DNA of 64,000 nt from the NCBI RefSeq assembly GCF_011758765.1, contig NZ_JAANOU010000001.1:2480001-2544000 (forward strand), read 5' to 3'. A program made the position numbers and the translations under genes. The notes under the pieces were generated by a model. The model did not search any database and was not told the origin of the DNA. It saw only the letters and a program-made list of their open reading frames with translations. This DNA is from Amycolatopsis viridis. GTDB lineage: Bacteria > Actinomycetota > Actinomycetes > Mycobacteriales > Pseudonocardiaceae. Shown here in pieces: positions 49,405-60,517 of this stretch (position 1 is its first letter; each line of letters opens with the position of its first letter).

Positions 49405-50029
49405 GCGCCAGCCCCGCGCCGAGCCCGATCATCACCAGCCCGCCGGTGCCGCCGACCAGTTCGAGCCGCCGCGGCGAGCGGGCGAACCACGCCCGCGCGG
49501 CGCCCGCGACCAGCGCCCACCCGCTGTCCGACACCAGCGCGACGACCGGCAGCGCGATCCCCAGCACCAGGATCTGCACCACCACCCCGCCGGCCGGGTA
49601 GTCGACGAACTGCGGCAGCACGGCCGCCAGGAACACGATCGACTTCGGGTTGGCGAAGCCCACCACGAACCCGTCGCGCAGCACCGCTGCCGTGCGGCCG
49701 GCGGTGGCCGGCACCGCGCCGGTGAGCGCCTCCGACAGCTTCCGGCGGTGCCGGATCGCCTGCACACCCAGGTAGACCAGGTAGGCCGCGCCGGCCAGCT
49801 TGATCACGGTGAACACGGTTGCCGAGGTCCGCACGAGCGCGCCCATCCCGAACGCCACCGCCACGACCTGGGTGTACACCCCTGCCGCGTTGCCGGCGAC
49901 GGTCAGCAACGCGTCCCGGCGGCCCGCGGACAGCGCCCGGCTCACGGTGAACAGCACGCTCGGCCCGGGGACGATCACCATGACGAACACCAGCGCGGCG
50001 AAGGCGGCGAAGTGGCTCGGAGACACCAT
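49385..50029 (-). CDS. LysE/RhtB-family exporter
   Basis: A 214-residue membrane protein with about six hydrophobic helices, of the LysE superfamily of amino acid exporters. The conserved VIVPGPSVLFTVSRALSAGRRDALLTVAGNAAG at the N-terminus and GFANPKSIVFLAAVLPQFV in the middle are characteristic. ATG 50029 has GGAG directly adjacent, too close to be ideal; GTG 50026 is possible. Substrate is not predictable. Convergent overlap of 20 bp with arsR. Confidence 0.85.
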   Translation of the reverse strand: MVSPSHFAAFAALVFVMVIVPGPSVLFTVSRALSAGRRDALLTVAGNAAGVYTQVVAVAFGMGALVRTSATVFTVIKLAGAAYLVYLGVQAIRHRRKLSEALTGAVPATAGRTAAVLRDGFVVGFANPKSIVFLAAVLPQFVDYPAGGVVVQILVLGIALPVVALVSDSGWALVAGAARAWFARSPRRLELVGGTGGLVMIGLGAGLALNGRRD

Positions 50030-50102
50030 CTCCGGAGCATATCGGCACGTTCGCGCGGGTGACGAATGTTTATCCGCGGCGGATCGGGCCAATCCCCGGA
50101 CG

Positions 50103-50606
50103 GTGACCGGATACCCGCCCAGTGTCCCGACCGAGCCCGACTACGGCCGGCTGTGGGCCGGCGGGGTGGCGACCGCGGTCGTCGCCGCGCTGGCGGCCGT
50201 CGTCGGCCTGCTGATCGCCCGCGGTCTGTTCGACGTCGCCGTCCTGGCCCCGAAGGGCAACGGCATCTGGGGCAACGCCAACACGCTCACCTACGCCCTG
50301 TGCGCGGCCGTCGCGGCGCTGCTGGCGACCGGGCTGATGCACCTGCTCAGCCTCGCCACCTCGGCGCCGGGGCAGTTCTTCACCTGGATCATGGTGCTGA
50401 TCACCGCGATCGCGATCGTGCTGCCGCTGACGCTCACGGTGAAGACCGACGCCAAGGTCGCGACGGCGCTGATCAACCTCGCCATCGGGGCGGTGATCAC
50501 CACGCTGGTGAGCACGGTGGCCGCCACCGCGCGCCGCCGTCGCCGCGACCGCGATGCGCCGGCGCCCACCGTCAAGTGGGACAACGGTCCGCACTACTAC
50601 TCCTGA
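50103..50606 (+). CDS. DUF6069-like four-helix membrane protein
   Basis: A 167-residue membrane protein with four hydrophobic segments (about residues 15-42, 64-85, 93-113 and 118-145) and a C-terminal basic stretch followed by VKWDNGPHYYS. The LWAGGVATAVVAALAAVVG opening and ATSAPGQFF/WIMVL patterns match the family as recalled. Function unknown. GTG 50103 chosen as the first start before the hydrophobic core; RBS is weak. Confidence 0.65.
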   Translation: MTGYPPSVPTEPDYGRLWAGGVATAVVAALAAVVGLLIARGLFDVAVLAPKGNGIWGNANTLTYALCAAVAALLATGLMHLLSLATSAPGQFFTWIMVLITAIAIVLPLTLTVKTDAKVATALINLAIGAVITTLVSTVAATARRRRRDRDAPAPTVKWDNGPHYYS

Positions 50607-50618
50607 AAAGTGTCGGAC

Positions 50619-50639
50619 CCCGGTGGTAGAACCACCGGG
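50619..50639 (+). promoter_or_regulatory. Perfect hairpin overlapping a -10 box and the start of the next gene
   Basis: CCCGGTGGT (50619-50627) and ACCACCGGG (50631-50639) form a 9-bp stem with a 3-nt loop. TAGAAC (50627-50632), a possible -10, lies inside, and the last G is the first base of the GTG start. It could be a repressor site, or an RNA hairpin that hides the start codon. Confidence 0.45.
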
Positions 50640-51805
50640 TGAGCAGGAAGCTGGGGAACGACCAGCGCCGGGCCCGGCTGGTGACCCGGCACCACCTCGC
50701 CGTGCCCGCGGACGGCCCGGAGCAGGTCGCCGAGAGTCTCGTCGCGCTGCACGCCACCGACCCGGCCACCGTGCACCTGTCGGTGCTCGCCCGCTGCGCG
50801 GCCGGCACGGCCGACGTGGAACGCGCCCTCTACGACGACCGCACGCTGGTGCGGATGCTCGGCATGCGGCGCACCATGTTCGTCGTCCCCGCCGCGCTCG
50901 TGCCGGTCGTGCAGGCCGCGTGCGCCGACGACATCGCCGTCCGGGAGCGCAAGCGGCTGGTCCAGCACCTGGCCACCGCCGATGTCGACGGCGACCCCGG
51001 CACCTGGCTCGCCGGGGTCGAGGAGGGCACCTACACCGCGCTGCGGGCCCGCGAGCCGGCGTTCGCCCAGCACATCGCCGACGGCGAGCCGCGGCTGCGC
51101 ACCGAGATCGTGATGGCCGCCGGCAAGCCGTACGAGTCACGCGGCTACGTCACCAACCGGGTGCTGTTCCTGCTCGCCGCCGCCGGACGCATCGTGCGCG
51201 GCCGTCCGCGCGGCAGCTGGTTGTCCACCCAGTACGCCTGGTCCACCGCGGAGACCTGGCTGCCCGGGCTCGCACCGGTGGACGCCGGCACCGCCCGCGC
51301 CGAACTGGCCCGCCGCTGGCTGCGCGCCTTCGGCCCGGCGCCGGTCGCCGACCTCAAGTGGTGGACCGGCTGGAGCGCCGGCCAGGTGAAGAAGACGCTC
51401 ACCGCGATCGGCCCGGTGGAGGTCGACCTGGACGGCGGTCCCGGCATCGCACTGCCCGGCGACGACGAACCGGTTCCCCGGCCGGAGCCGTCCGCGGCGT
51501 TGCTGCCCGCACTGGACCCCACCCCGATGGGCTGGCAGGAGCGCGGCTGGTTCCTGGGCGATCACCAGCCGCTGCTGTTCGACCGCACCGGCAACATCGG
51601 CCCGACGGTGTGGTGGGACGGCCGGGTGGTCGGCGGTTGGGCGCAGCGGCCGGACGGCGAGATCGCGATTCGTCTGCTGGCCGACATCGGCGCCGACGGA
51701 ACCGCGGCCGTGCACGCGGCGGCCGCCCGGTTGCACGGCCGCCTCGGCGGTGCGGTGGTCATACCGAAGTTCCGCACTCCCGTCGAGCGAGATCTCTCAT
51801 CTTGA
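50639..51805 (+). CDS. Winged-helix HTH_42 (DUF1006) family protein
   Basis: A 388-residue protein of the winged-helix family that includes the AlkZ/AlkX (YcaQ) interstrand-crosslink DNA glycosylases. Family features are ESLVALHATDPATVHLSVLARC, RMLGMRRTMFVVP and the C-terminal GDHQPLLFDRTGNIGPTVWWDGRVVGGWAQ. The catalytic glutamine motif (Q-x-Q/D) expected in the first motif appears as HATDP here, so glycosylase activity may be lost or use other residues. GTG 50639 is at the base of the hairpin noted above. Confidence 0.8.
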   Translation: MSRKLGNDQRRARLVTRHHLAVPADGPEQVAESLVALHATDPATVHLSVLARCAAGTADVERALYDDRTLVRMLGMRRTMFVVPAALVPVVQAACADDIAVRERKRLVQHLATADVDGDPGTWLAGVEEGTYTALRAREPAFAQHIADGEPRLRTEIVMAAGKPYESRGYVTNRVLFLLAAAGRIVRGRPRGSWLSTQYAWSTAETWLPGLAPVDAGTARAELARRWLRAFGPAPVADLKWWTGWSAGQVKKTLTAIGPVEVDLDGGPGIALPGDDEPVPRPEPSAALLPALDPTPMGWQERGWFLGDHQPLLFDRTGNIGPTVWWDGRVVGGWAQRPDGEIAIRLLADIGADGTAAVHAAAARLHGRLGGAVVIPKFRTPVERDLSS

Positions 51806-51846
51806 TCGTCCTCTTGATCGATTCCCCACGGTGGTGGACATCTCGC

Positions 51847-51852
51847 TAGGGT
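51847..51852 (+). promoter_or_regulatory. Candidate -10 box TAGGGT for gap
   Basis: TAGGGT fits TANNNT and lies 103 bp before gap. A second TAGGGT is at 51880-51885. The 149-bp gap upstream holds no convincing coding sequence. No good -35 is present for either box. Confidence 0.35.
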
Positions 51853-51882
51853 GTTCGGGTAGACGCAGGCCAGCACCGATAG

Positions 51883-52959
<1,077 letters not shown>

Positions 52960-52963
52960 GGCC

Positions 52964-54960
<1,997 letters not shown>

Positions 54961-54976
54961 CGGGGCGGTCGGCGAG

Positions 54977-54982
54977 TAGTCT
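54977..54982 (+). promoter_or_regulatory. -10 box TAGTCT of secG
   Basis: TAGTCT lies 17 bp after the tpiA stop and 53 bp before the secG start, which would leave a leader of about 45 nt including GAGGATGAG (55027-55035) immediately before ATG 55036. Confidence 0.45.
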
Positions 54983-55035
54983 GGCAACCTCAGACCGTCA
55001 CACGATCAGGCAACCCCCGAAGACCAGAGGATGAG

Positions 55036-55266
55036 ATGAAGCTGTTCCTGCAAATCCTGCTGATCGCGTCCAGCGTGCTGCTCGTGATCGCCGTGCTGCT
55101 GCACCGCGGGCGCGGTGGCGGGTTGTCCTCGCTGTTCGGGGGTGGCATGCAGTCCAGCCTCTCCGGGTCGAGCGTGGCCGAGAAGAACCTCGACCGCATC
55201 ACGCTGCTGCTCGGTGCCATCTGGCTGATCAGCATCGTGGGCCTGGGGCTGCTGCTGAAGGTGTGA
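55036..55266 (+). CDS. secG: Preprotein translocase subunit SecG
   Basis: A 76-residue inner-membrane protein of the SecYEG channel. It has two membrane helices (about residues 2-22 and 54-75) with a cytoplasmic loop containing the conserved GGGLSSLFGGG. The gap-pgk-tpiA-secG order is conserved. ATG 55036 has a GAG-rich site directly upstream. Confidence 0.95.
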   Translation: MKLFLQILLIASSVLLVIAVLLHRGRGGGLSSLFGGGMQSSLSGSSVAEKNLDRITLLLGAIWLISIVGLGLLLKV

Positions 55267-55310
55267 CGGACTGAAACGCACGGGCGTGCCTATGGGGGGT
55301 GCGCCGCCTA

Positions 55311-55321
55311 TCACACTGTGA
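55311..55321. promoter_or_regulatory. Small dyad TCACACTGTGA before rbpA
   Basis: TCACA and TGTGA flank a single C just upstream of the rbpA ribosome binding site (GAGG, 55320-55323). It could be an operator, but it is short. Confidence 0.25.
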
Positions 55322-55327
55322 GGATTC

Positions 55328-55669
55328 ATGGTTGGCGGTAACGCAATCAGGGGCACCAGGGTCGGTGCCGGTCCGTCCGGTGAGTCGGAGCGCGGTGAGG
55401 CCGCTCCCCGCCGCCGGGTGTCGTACTGGTGTGCCAACGGGCACGAGTCCCAGCCGTCGTTCGCGGTCGAGGCGGAGATCCCGGCGGAGTGGGACTGCCC
55501 GCGGTGCGGGCTGCCCGCCGGTCAGGACGAGAAGAACCCGCCGGCAGCGCCGCGGACCGAGCCGTACAAGACCCACCTGGCGTACGTGAAGGAACGGCGC
55601 AGCGACGCCGACGGTGAGGCCATCCTCGCCGAGGCGCTCGAGCGGCTGCGTCAGCGCCGTCAGATCTGA
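55328..55669 (+). CDS. rbpA: RNA polymerase-binding protein RbpA
   Basis: Essential actinobacterial factor that binds sigma and RNA polymerase to aid open-complex formation. The 113-residue protein starts GGNAIRGTRVGAGP, has the zinc ribbon YWCANGHESQ...CPRCG (about residues 33-60), and ends with the sigma-binding helix YVKERRSDADGEAILAEALERL. ATG 55328 has GAGG 5 nt upstream. No SigR-type GGAAT/GTT promoter is visible in the 61-bp gap. Confidence 0.97.
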   Translation: MVGGNAIRGTRVGAGPSGESERGEAAPRRRVSYWCANGHESQPSFAVEAEIPAEWDCPRCGLPAGQDEKNPPAAPRTEPYKTHLAYVKERRSDADGEAILAEALERLRQRRQI

Positions 55670-55689
55670 GGAATCGCGGACACCACGGA

Positions 55690-55729
55690 CGGACCCGTCC
55701 CGCCGGCGCGCACCGGCGGAACGGGTCCG
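55690..55729. terminator. Strong bidirectional terminator after rbpA
   Basis: Arms 55690-55706 and 55713-55729 pair over 17 positions with one mismatch around a 6-nt loop, 20 bp after the rbpA stop and 47 bp before the convergent kinase stop. A weak T-rich stretch follows. Confidence 0.75.
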
Positions 55730-55776
55730 TTCCGCATTTCCGGGGTCCCGCCGGCAGCGCTCGCGGGCGTCGGTGG

Positions 55777-56958
55777 TCAGGCCCCGAGCGGGTAGCGGGC
55801 GCGGATCCGGAAACCACCGTCCTCGGTGGCGCACATCTCCAGGCTGCCGCCGAGCAGCCGGGCCCGTTCGGCGAGCCCGGTAAGCCCGTACCCGCCCGAC
55901 GGGAGCGCGGGCGGTTCCCGCCGGGGCCGCTCGTTGCGGATCTCCACGTTCAACGCGCCGTCCCCGCCGCGGACGACTACCGTCGCGGGCGCACCGGGCG
56001 CGTGCTTGCACACGTTCGTCAGCGCCTCCTGCACCGTCCGGTAGGCCGCCGCCGACACCTTCGGCGGCACCTGCTCGGGCACCGCGTCCATGGTCAGCCG
56101 CACGGCGAGGTCGCAGTTGTGCACCAGGCGGCCGAGCTCACCGATGCCGGGGTGCGGGCCGTCGCCCTCGCCGCCGGAGCGCAGAACCCCGACCAGTGAC
56201 CGGAGCTCCTCCAGGGTGCGGGTGGACAGCTGCCGGATGATCTCCGCGGTCTGCCGCGCGGACGGCGGGTCCTGGGCGGTGAGCGCCCCGGCCTGCATGG
56301 CGATGAGCGTGATGTCGTGGGACACCACGTCGTGCATCTCCCGGGCGAGGCGGGCCCGTTCCTCCGCACGCACGGCATCGGCGGCGAGCCGGCGTTCCCG
56401 GTCGCGGCTCGCGGTCAGCTCGCCCAGCCTCCGGGCCAGCTGCGCGCGAGCCCCGGCGAGCAGGCCGATCGCGATCGGCATGCCCGCGACGAGCACGCCG
56501 TAGATGCCGTCGAGCACGTGTTCACGCCAGCCCAGCTGGGCGAAGTCGCCGGGCGGCCACCGCACGAACCGGCACGCCCACACCAGCACCGCGCCGGCCC
56601 ACACCTGCCAGTGCCTCTGCTTGCGGGTGGCCAGCGCGCCCAGCGCGATCATCGCCGCCAGCTGGGACCAGCCGGCGAGGAAGCCGGGCACAGTCAGCAG
56701 CACCGCGCCGAAGGGCAGCCGGCGGCGCGCGGCCAGTGCGAGGCAGGCCAGCGCGGACAGCGGGATCGAGTAGGGCGGTGCCTCCGCCGGGATGACGAGC
56801 CAGACGTCGAGCGCGGCGACGAGGATCGCGGTGACATCGACCGCGAGCGGCACCCACCCGGACCGGCGGGCGCCGGCCGGGCGGCGGTGTGCCCGGCCGG
56901 CGGCCCCCGCGCCCGGGCCGCCGACCGAAATCCCGATGGACAGTCCCTCGGAGCTCAT
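55777..56958 (-). CDS. Orphan NarL-type sensor histidine kinase
   Basis: A 393-residue kinase of the HisKA_3 type. The N-terminal half is membrane-spanning (about five hydrophobic segments between residues 36 and 168). The phosphoacceptor is His209 in LAREMHDVVSHDITLIAMQ. The ATPase domain has N-box AYRTVQEALTNVCKHAPGA and G-box GYGLTGLAERARLLGGSL. No response regulator gene is adjacent, either in the 180 bp before pgl or toward rbpA. ATG 56958 chosen; its RBS is not strong. Confidence 0.9.
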   Translation of the reverse strand: MSSEGLSIGISVGGPGAGAAGRAHRRPAGARRSGWVPLAVDVTAILVAALDVWLVIPAEAPPYSIPLSALACLALAARRRLPFGAVLLTVPGFLAGWSQLAAMIALGALATRKQRHWQVWAGAVLVWACRFVRWPPGDFAQLGWREHVLDGIYGVLVAGMPIAIGLLAGARAQLARRLGELTASRDRERRLAADAVRAEERARLAREMHDVVSHDITLIAMQAGALTAQDPPSARQTAEIIRQLSTRTLEELRSLVGVLRSGGEGDGPHPGIGELGRLVHNCDLAVRLTMDAVPEQVPPKVSAAAYRTVQEALTNVCKHAPGAPATVVVRGGDGALNVEIRNERPRREPPALPSGGYGLTGLAERARLLGGSLEMCATEDGGFRIRARYPLGA

Positions 56959-57099
56959 GGTTGCGACCTCACTCGTCTCGTGGACTGTCTAGGAGAGTCC
57001 CCAGCCGTCCGAGCGGGACGCGGGCCGCCGCAACAATGTGCGGATGCTAACGAGAACGCGGGGCGGGCCGTGAATCGCCGTCGCGTCACCAGCACGAGA

Positions 57100-57128
57100 A
57101 AGGCCCGCCGGCAGTACCGGCGGGCCTT
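57100..57128 (-). terminator. Terminator of the tkt-pgl operon
   Basis: AAGGCCCGCCGG (57100-57111) and CCGGCGGGCCTT (57117-57128) make a perfect 12-bp stem with a 5-nt loop. On the minus strand the run TTTCTC follows. It lies 12 bp after the pgl stop. Confidence 0.85.
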
Positions 57129-57140
57129 GTCCCGGTGGAC

Positions 57141-57914
57141 TCAGGCCGTGGGTGGCTGGTAGACGTGCGACAGCTTGCTCGCCGCCGTCCGGTCGAGCAG
57201 CCACAACGTGCGCCGCCGGCCCTGGGCACCGGCCACGGGCAGCTGGACCTCGCCCGCGCCGGACAGGGCCAGCGCCACCGCGTCCGCCTTCGCCTCGCCC
57301 GTGGTCATCAGCCATACGTCGTGCGCGCGGCGGATCGCGGGCAGGGTCAGCGACACCCGCGTCGGCGGCGGCTTCGGGCAGTTGCGCACCGCCACGACGC
57401 TGCGCTCCGTCTCGTACACCGCCGGCGACTCCGGGAACACCGACGCGGTGTGCCCCTCGCCGCCGAGGCCGAGCAGGCAGATGTCGAACGACGGCACGTC
57501 GCCGTGGTCCTCCGGCTGCGCGTTGTCCGCCAGCACGCGCGCGTAGGCGGCCGCGGCCGCGTCCACGTCGTCCCCGAACTCGCCGTCGGAGGGCGCCATC
57601 GCGTGCACGCGCTCCGGGTCGACCGGCACGTGGTCCAGCAGCGCCGCACGCGCCTGCTTCTCGTTGCGCTCGTCGTCGTCCGCGGGCACGAACCGCTCGT
57701 CGCCCCAGTAGATGTCGAGCCGGGACCAGTCCACCGCGTCCCGGGCGGGGGAGCGGCGCAACTGCTCCAGCACCGCGATCCCGGTACCGCCGCCGGTCAG
57801 CACCAGCGACGCCGAACCCTTCGCGCTCTGCAGGTCCACCAGGCGCGTCACGAGCCGGGCCGCCGCCGCGGCCGCGAGCAGCTCGCCGCTCGCGTACACC
57901 ACGACCTCCGCCAT
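57141..57914 (-). CDS. pgl: 6-phosphogluconolactonase
   Basis: Hydrolyses 6-phosphogluconolactone in the oxidative pentose phosphate pathway. The 257-residue DevB-type protein has VLTGGGTGIAVLEQL, IYWGDERFVPADDDERN and the catalytic His segment LLGLGGEGHTASVFP. ATG 57914 overlaps the opcA stop (ATGA). It is the last gene of the operon. Confidence 0.96.
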   Translation of the reverse strand: MAEVVVYASGELLAAAAAARLVTRLVDLQSAKGSASLVLTGGGTGIAVLEQLRRSPARDAVDWSRLDIYWGDERFVPADDDERNEKQARAALLDHVPVDPERVHAMAPSDGEFGDDVDAAAAAYARVLADNAQPEDHGDVPSFDICLLGLGGEGHTASVFPESPAVYETERSVVAVRNCPKPPPTRVSLTLPAIRRAHDVWLMTTGEAKADAVALALSGAGEVQLPVAGAQGRRRTLWLLDRTAASKLSHVYQPPTA

Positions 57915-58915
57915 CAGGCGCTCGCCTTCGACTGCGCCGGCTTCACCGACTGCGCCGGTTTCTTCGCGGCGGGCTTCTTCCTGGCGGCGCCCGCCGACCC
58001 CGCGGACAACTTGTCCAGGCCCTGCAACGCCGCCTCGAACACCTCGTCCGGGTCGAGCCGCCGCAGTTCCTCGATCAGGCAGTCCTTGGTGTTGCGCCGG
58101 TGCAGCGCGATCCGCCGGGTGGGCTGGTCCGGCTGCATGAGCGTGCCGACCTTGCCGTCCGGCCGGTGCAGGGCGATCGCGCCCGACCGGCGCTCCATCT
58201 CCACGGACACGATGCCCTGCGCGGTGGTCGTCTTGACCCGGCGCACCGGCACCTTCAGGTACTCGGCCAGCCACCCCGCCAGCAGCTCGGTGGACGGCGA
58301 ATCCGCCTCGCCGGTGACCGTCGCGCCGGTGATCTTCTCGTACGGCGGCAGGTCCAGCGCGGCCACCAGCTGGGCCCGCCAGTTCGTCAGCCGCGTCCAG
58401 GCCAGGTCGGTGTCACCCGGCACGTACGACTTCCGCCGCGCCGACAGCGCCCTGATCGGGTTGCGCTCCGCCGCCGAGTCGGTGATCCGGCGCTGCGCCA
58501 GCTGCCCGATCGGGTCCTCCGCCGGCACCTTCGGCCCGGAGCTGGGCCACCACGCCACGATCGGCGCGTCGGGCAGCAGCAGCGGGATCACCGCGCTCTG
58601 ACCCTGCGAGGCCAGCGGGCCGTACAGCCGCAGGATGATGACCTCGCTCGCGCCGGCGTCGCCGCCGACGCGGATCTGCGCGTCGATCCGGGCCGCGGCC
58701 GTGCGTGATCCGCGGGCCAGCACGATCACCCGGCACGGGTGCTCGCGGCTGGCCTCGTTGGCCGCGTCGATGTGCTCCTCCAGGTGCTCGCCGTCGTCGT
58801 CGACGATCACCAGCGTCAGCACCCGGCCCAGCGCGACGGCGCCGCCGCGCTCGCGCAGCTCGACCATCTTCCGGTTGACCTGCGAGGTCGTGGTCGAGGG
58901 CAGGTCGATGATCAC
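57914..58915 (-). CDS. opcA: Glucose-6-phosphate dehydrogenase assembly protein OpcA
   Basis: Activates glucose-6-phosphate dehydrogenase allosterically in cyanobacteria and actinobacteria. The 333 residues include MIIDLPSTTTSQVNRKMVELR at the start and the central PLLLPDAPIVAWWPSSGP with LGQLAQRRITDSA. The tail is Lys/Ala/Pro-rich (KKPAAKKPAQS and following). GTG 58915 is chosen by homology; the frame is open further upstream only as a shadow of zwf. GTGA overlap with zwf. Confidence 0.93.
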   Translation of the reverse strand: MIIDLPSTTTSQVNRKMVELRERGGAVALGRVLTLVIVDDDGEHLEEHIDAANEASREHPCRVIVLARGSRTAAARIDAQIRVGGDAGASEVIILRLYGPLASQGQSAVIPLLLPDAPIVAWWPSSGPKVPAEDPIGQLAQRRITDSAAERNPIRALSARRKSYVPGDTDLAWTRLTNWRAQLVAALDLPPYEKITGATVTGEADSPSTELLAGWLAEYLKVPVRRVKTTTAQGIVSVEMERRSGAIALHRPDGKVGTLMQPDQPTRRIALHRRNTKDCLIEELRRLDPDEVFEAALQGLDKLSAGSAGAARKKPAAKKPAQSVKPAQSKASA

Positions 58916-60444
58916 GGGCGCCTCCAGTTCCGGCCGCTGCGCTGCAGGACCTCGTCCGCGGACTGCGGGCCCCACGTGCCCGGGGGATAGGGCTCCGGCG
59001 CGCCGTGCTTCGCCCAGAACTCCAGGATCGGGTCCAGGATCCGCCAGGACAGCTCGACCTCTTCGTTGACCGGGAACAACGACGGCTCGCCGAGCAGCAC
59101 GTCCAGGATCAGCCGCTCGTAGGCTTCCGGCGAGGACTCGGTGAACGCGTGCCCGTAGCCGAAGTCCATCGTGACGTCGCGGACCTCCATCGTGGTGCCC
59201 GGCACCTTCGAGCCGAACCGCAGCGTCACGCCCTCGTCCGGCTGCACCCGGATCACCAGGGCGTTCTGCCCCAGCTCCTCGGTGGAGGTGTAGTCGAACG
59301 GCAGGTGCGGCGCCCGCTTGAACACCACCGCGATCTCGGTGACCCGCCGTCCCAGCCGCTTGCCGGTGCGCAGGTAGAACGGCACCCCGGCCCAGCGGCG
59401 GTTCTGCACCTCCAGCGACACCGCGGCGTAGGTCTCGGTGGTCGAGTCCTTGGCGAACCCGGCCTCCTGCAACAGGCCCGGCACCTTCTTGCCGCCCTGC
59501 CAGCCACCGGTGTACTGGCCGCGCGCCGTGGTCTCGGCGAACGGCTCCATCGGCTTGGTGGCCCGCAGCACCTTGATCTTCTCCGCCCGCAGTGCCCGCG
59601 GCTCGAACGACAGCGGCTCCTCCATCGCGGTGAACGCGAGCAGCTGGAGGAGGTGGTTCTGGATCACGTCGCGCGCCGCGCCGATGCCGTCGTAGTAGCC
59701 GGCGCGGCCGCCCAGGCCGATGTCCTCGGCCATGGTGATCTGCACGTGGTCCACGTAGTTGGCGTTCCAGATCGGCTCGAACAGCTGGTTGGCGAAGCGC
59801 AGCGCGAGGATGTTCTGGACGGTCTCCTTGCCGAGGTAGTGGTCGATGCGGAACACCGACTCCTCGGGGAAGACGTCGTTGACGATCGCGTTGAGCTCCT
59901 TGGCGCTGGCCAGGTCGTGCCCGAACGGCTTCTCGATCACCACCCGCCGCCACGACTCGTCGTCGGACTGCGCAAGCCCGGACCGCGCCAGCTGCTTGGT
60001 CACCACCGGGAACGCGCCCGGCGGGATCGACAGGTAGAACGCGGTGTTGCCGCCGGTGCCGCGTTCGGCGTCCAGCTCGCGCACGGTCTGCGCGAGCCGG
60101 TCGAACGCGTCGTCGTCGTCGAAGGTGCCCTGCACGAAGCGGATGCCCTCGGCGAGCCGGTTCCACACCGACTCGCGGAACGGGGTCCGCGCGTGCTCGG
60201 CCACCGCGTCGTGCACCAGCTGCCCGAAGTCCTCGTCCTCCCAGTCCCGCCGGGCGAAGCCGACCAGGGAGAACCCGGCCGGCAACAGCCCGCGGTTGGC
60301 GAGGTCGTAGATCGCCGGCATCAGCTTCTTGCGCGACAGGTCACCCGTGACGCCGAAGATCACCAGGCTGGACGGCCCGGCGATGCGCGGCAACCGCTTG
60401 TCGCGGGGATCCCGCAACGGGTTGGTCCACCCCTTGCTGCTCAT
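58912..60444 (-). CDS. zwf: Glucose-6-phosphate 1-dehydrogenase
   Basis: Oxidises glucose-6-phosphate with NADP. The 510 residues contain the coenzyme fingerprint VIFGVTGDLSRKKLMPA, the glucose-6-phosphate motif RIDHYLGKETVQN, and EKPFGHDLASAKELN. ATG 60444 (MSSKGWTNPL) is chosen; open codons before it look noncoding. The stop overlaps opcA. The 73-bp gap to pgi holds nothing obvious. Confidence 0.97.
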   Translation of the reverse strand: MSSKGWTNPLRDPRDKRLPRIAGPSSLVIFGVTGDLSRKKLMPAIYDLANRGLLPAGFSLVGFARRDWEDEDFGQLVHDAVAEHARTPFRESVWNRLAEGIRFVQGTFDDDDAFDRLAQTVRELDAERGTGGNTAFYLSIPPGAFPVVTKQLARSGLAQSDDESWRRVVIEKPFGHDLASAKELNAIVNDVFPEESVFRIDHYLGKETVQNILALRFANQLFEPIWNANYVDHVQITMAEDIGLGGRAGYYDGIGAARDVIQNHLLQLLAFTAMEEPLSFEPRALRAEKIKVLRATKPMEPFAETTARGQYTGGWQGGKKVPGLLQEAGFAKDSTTETYAAVSLEVQNRRWAGVPFYLRTGKRLGRRVTEIAVVFKRAPHLPFDYTSTEELGQNALVIRVQPDEGVTLRFGSKVPGTTMEVRDVTMDFGYGHAFTESSPEAYERLILDVLLGEPSLFPVNEEVELSWRILDPILEFWAKHGAPEPYPPGTWGPQSADEVLQRSGRNWRRP

Positions 60445-60517
60445 CGCACCGCCTCGACGTACTCGGCGGACCGGGCCACCAGCACTGCTGTGGTGCACGG
60501 TCCGGTCACACGCTCCC

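Noticed and set aside
55267..55327. SigR-type promoter for rbpA
   Set aside because: No GGAAT-N18-GTT arrangement is present in the 61-bp gap.
57914..60166. One 750-codon minus-strand frame running through zwf into opcA
   Set aside because: The upstream part is an alternate-frame shadow of zwf; OpcA begins at GTG 58915 by its conserved N-terminus.
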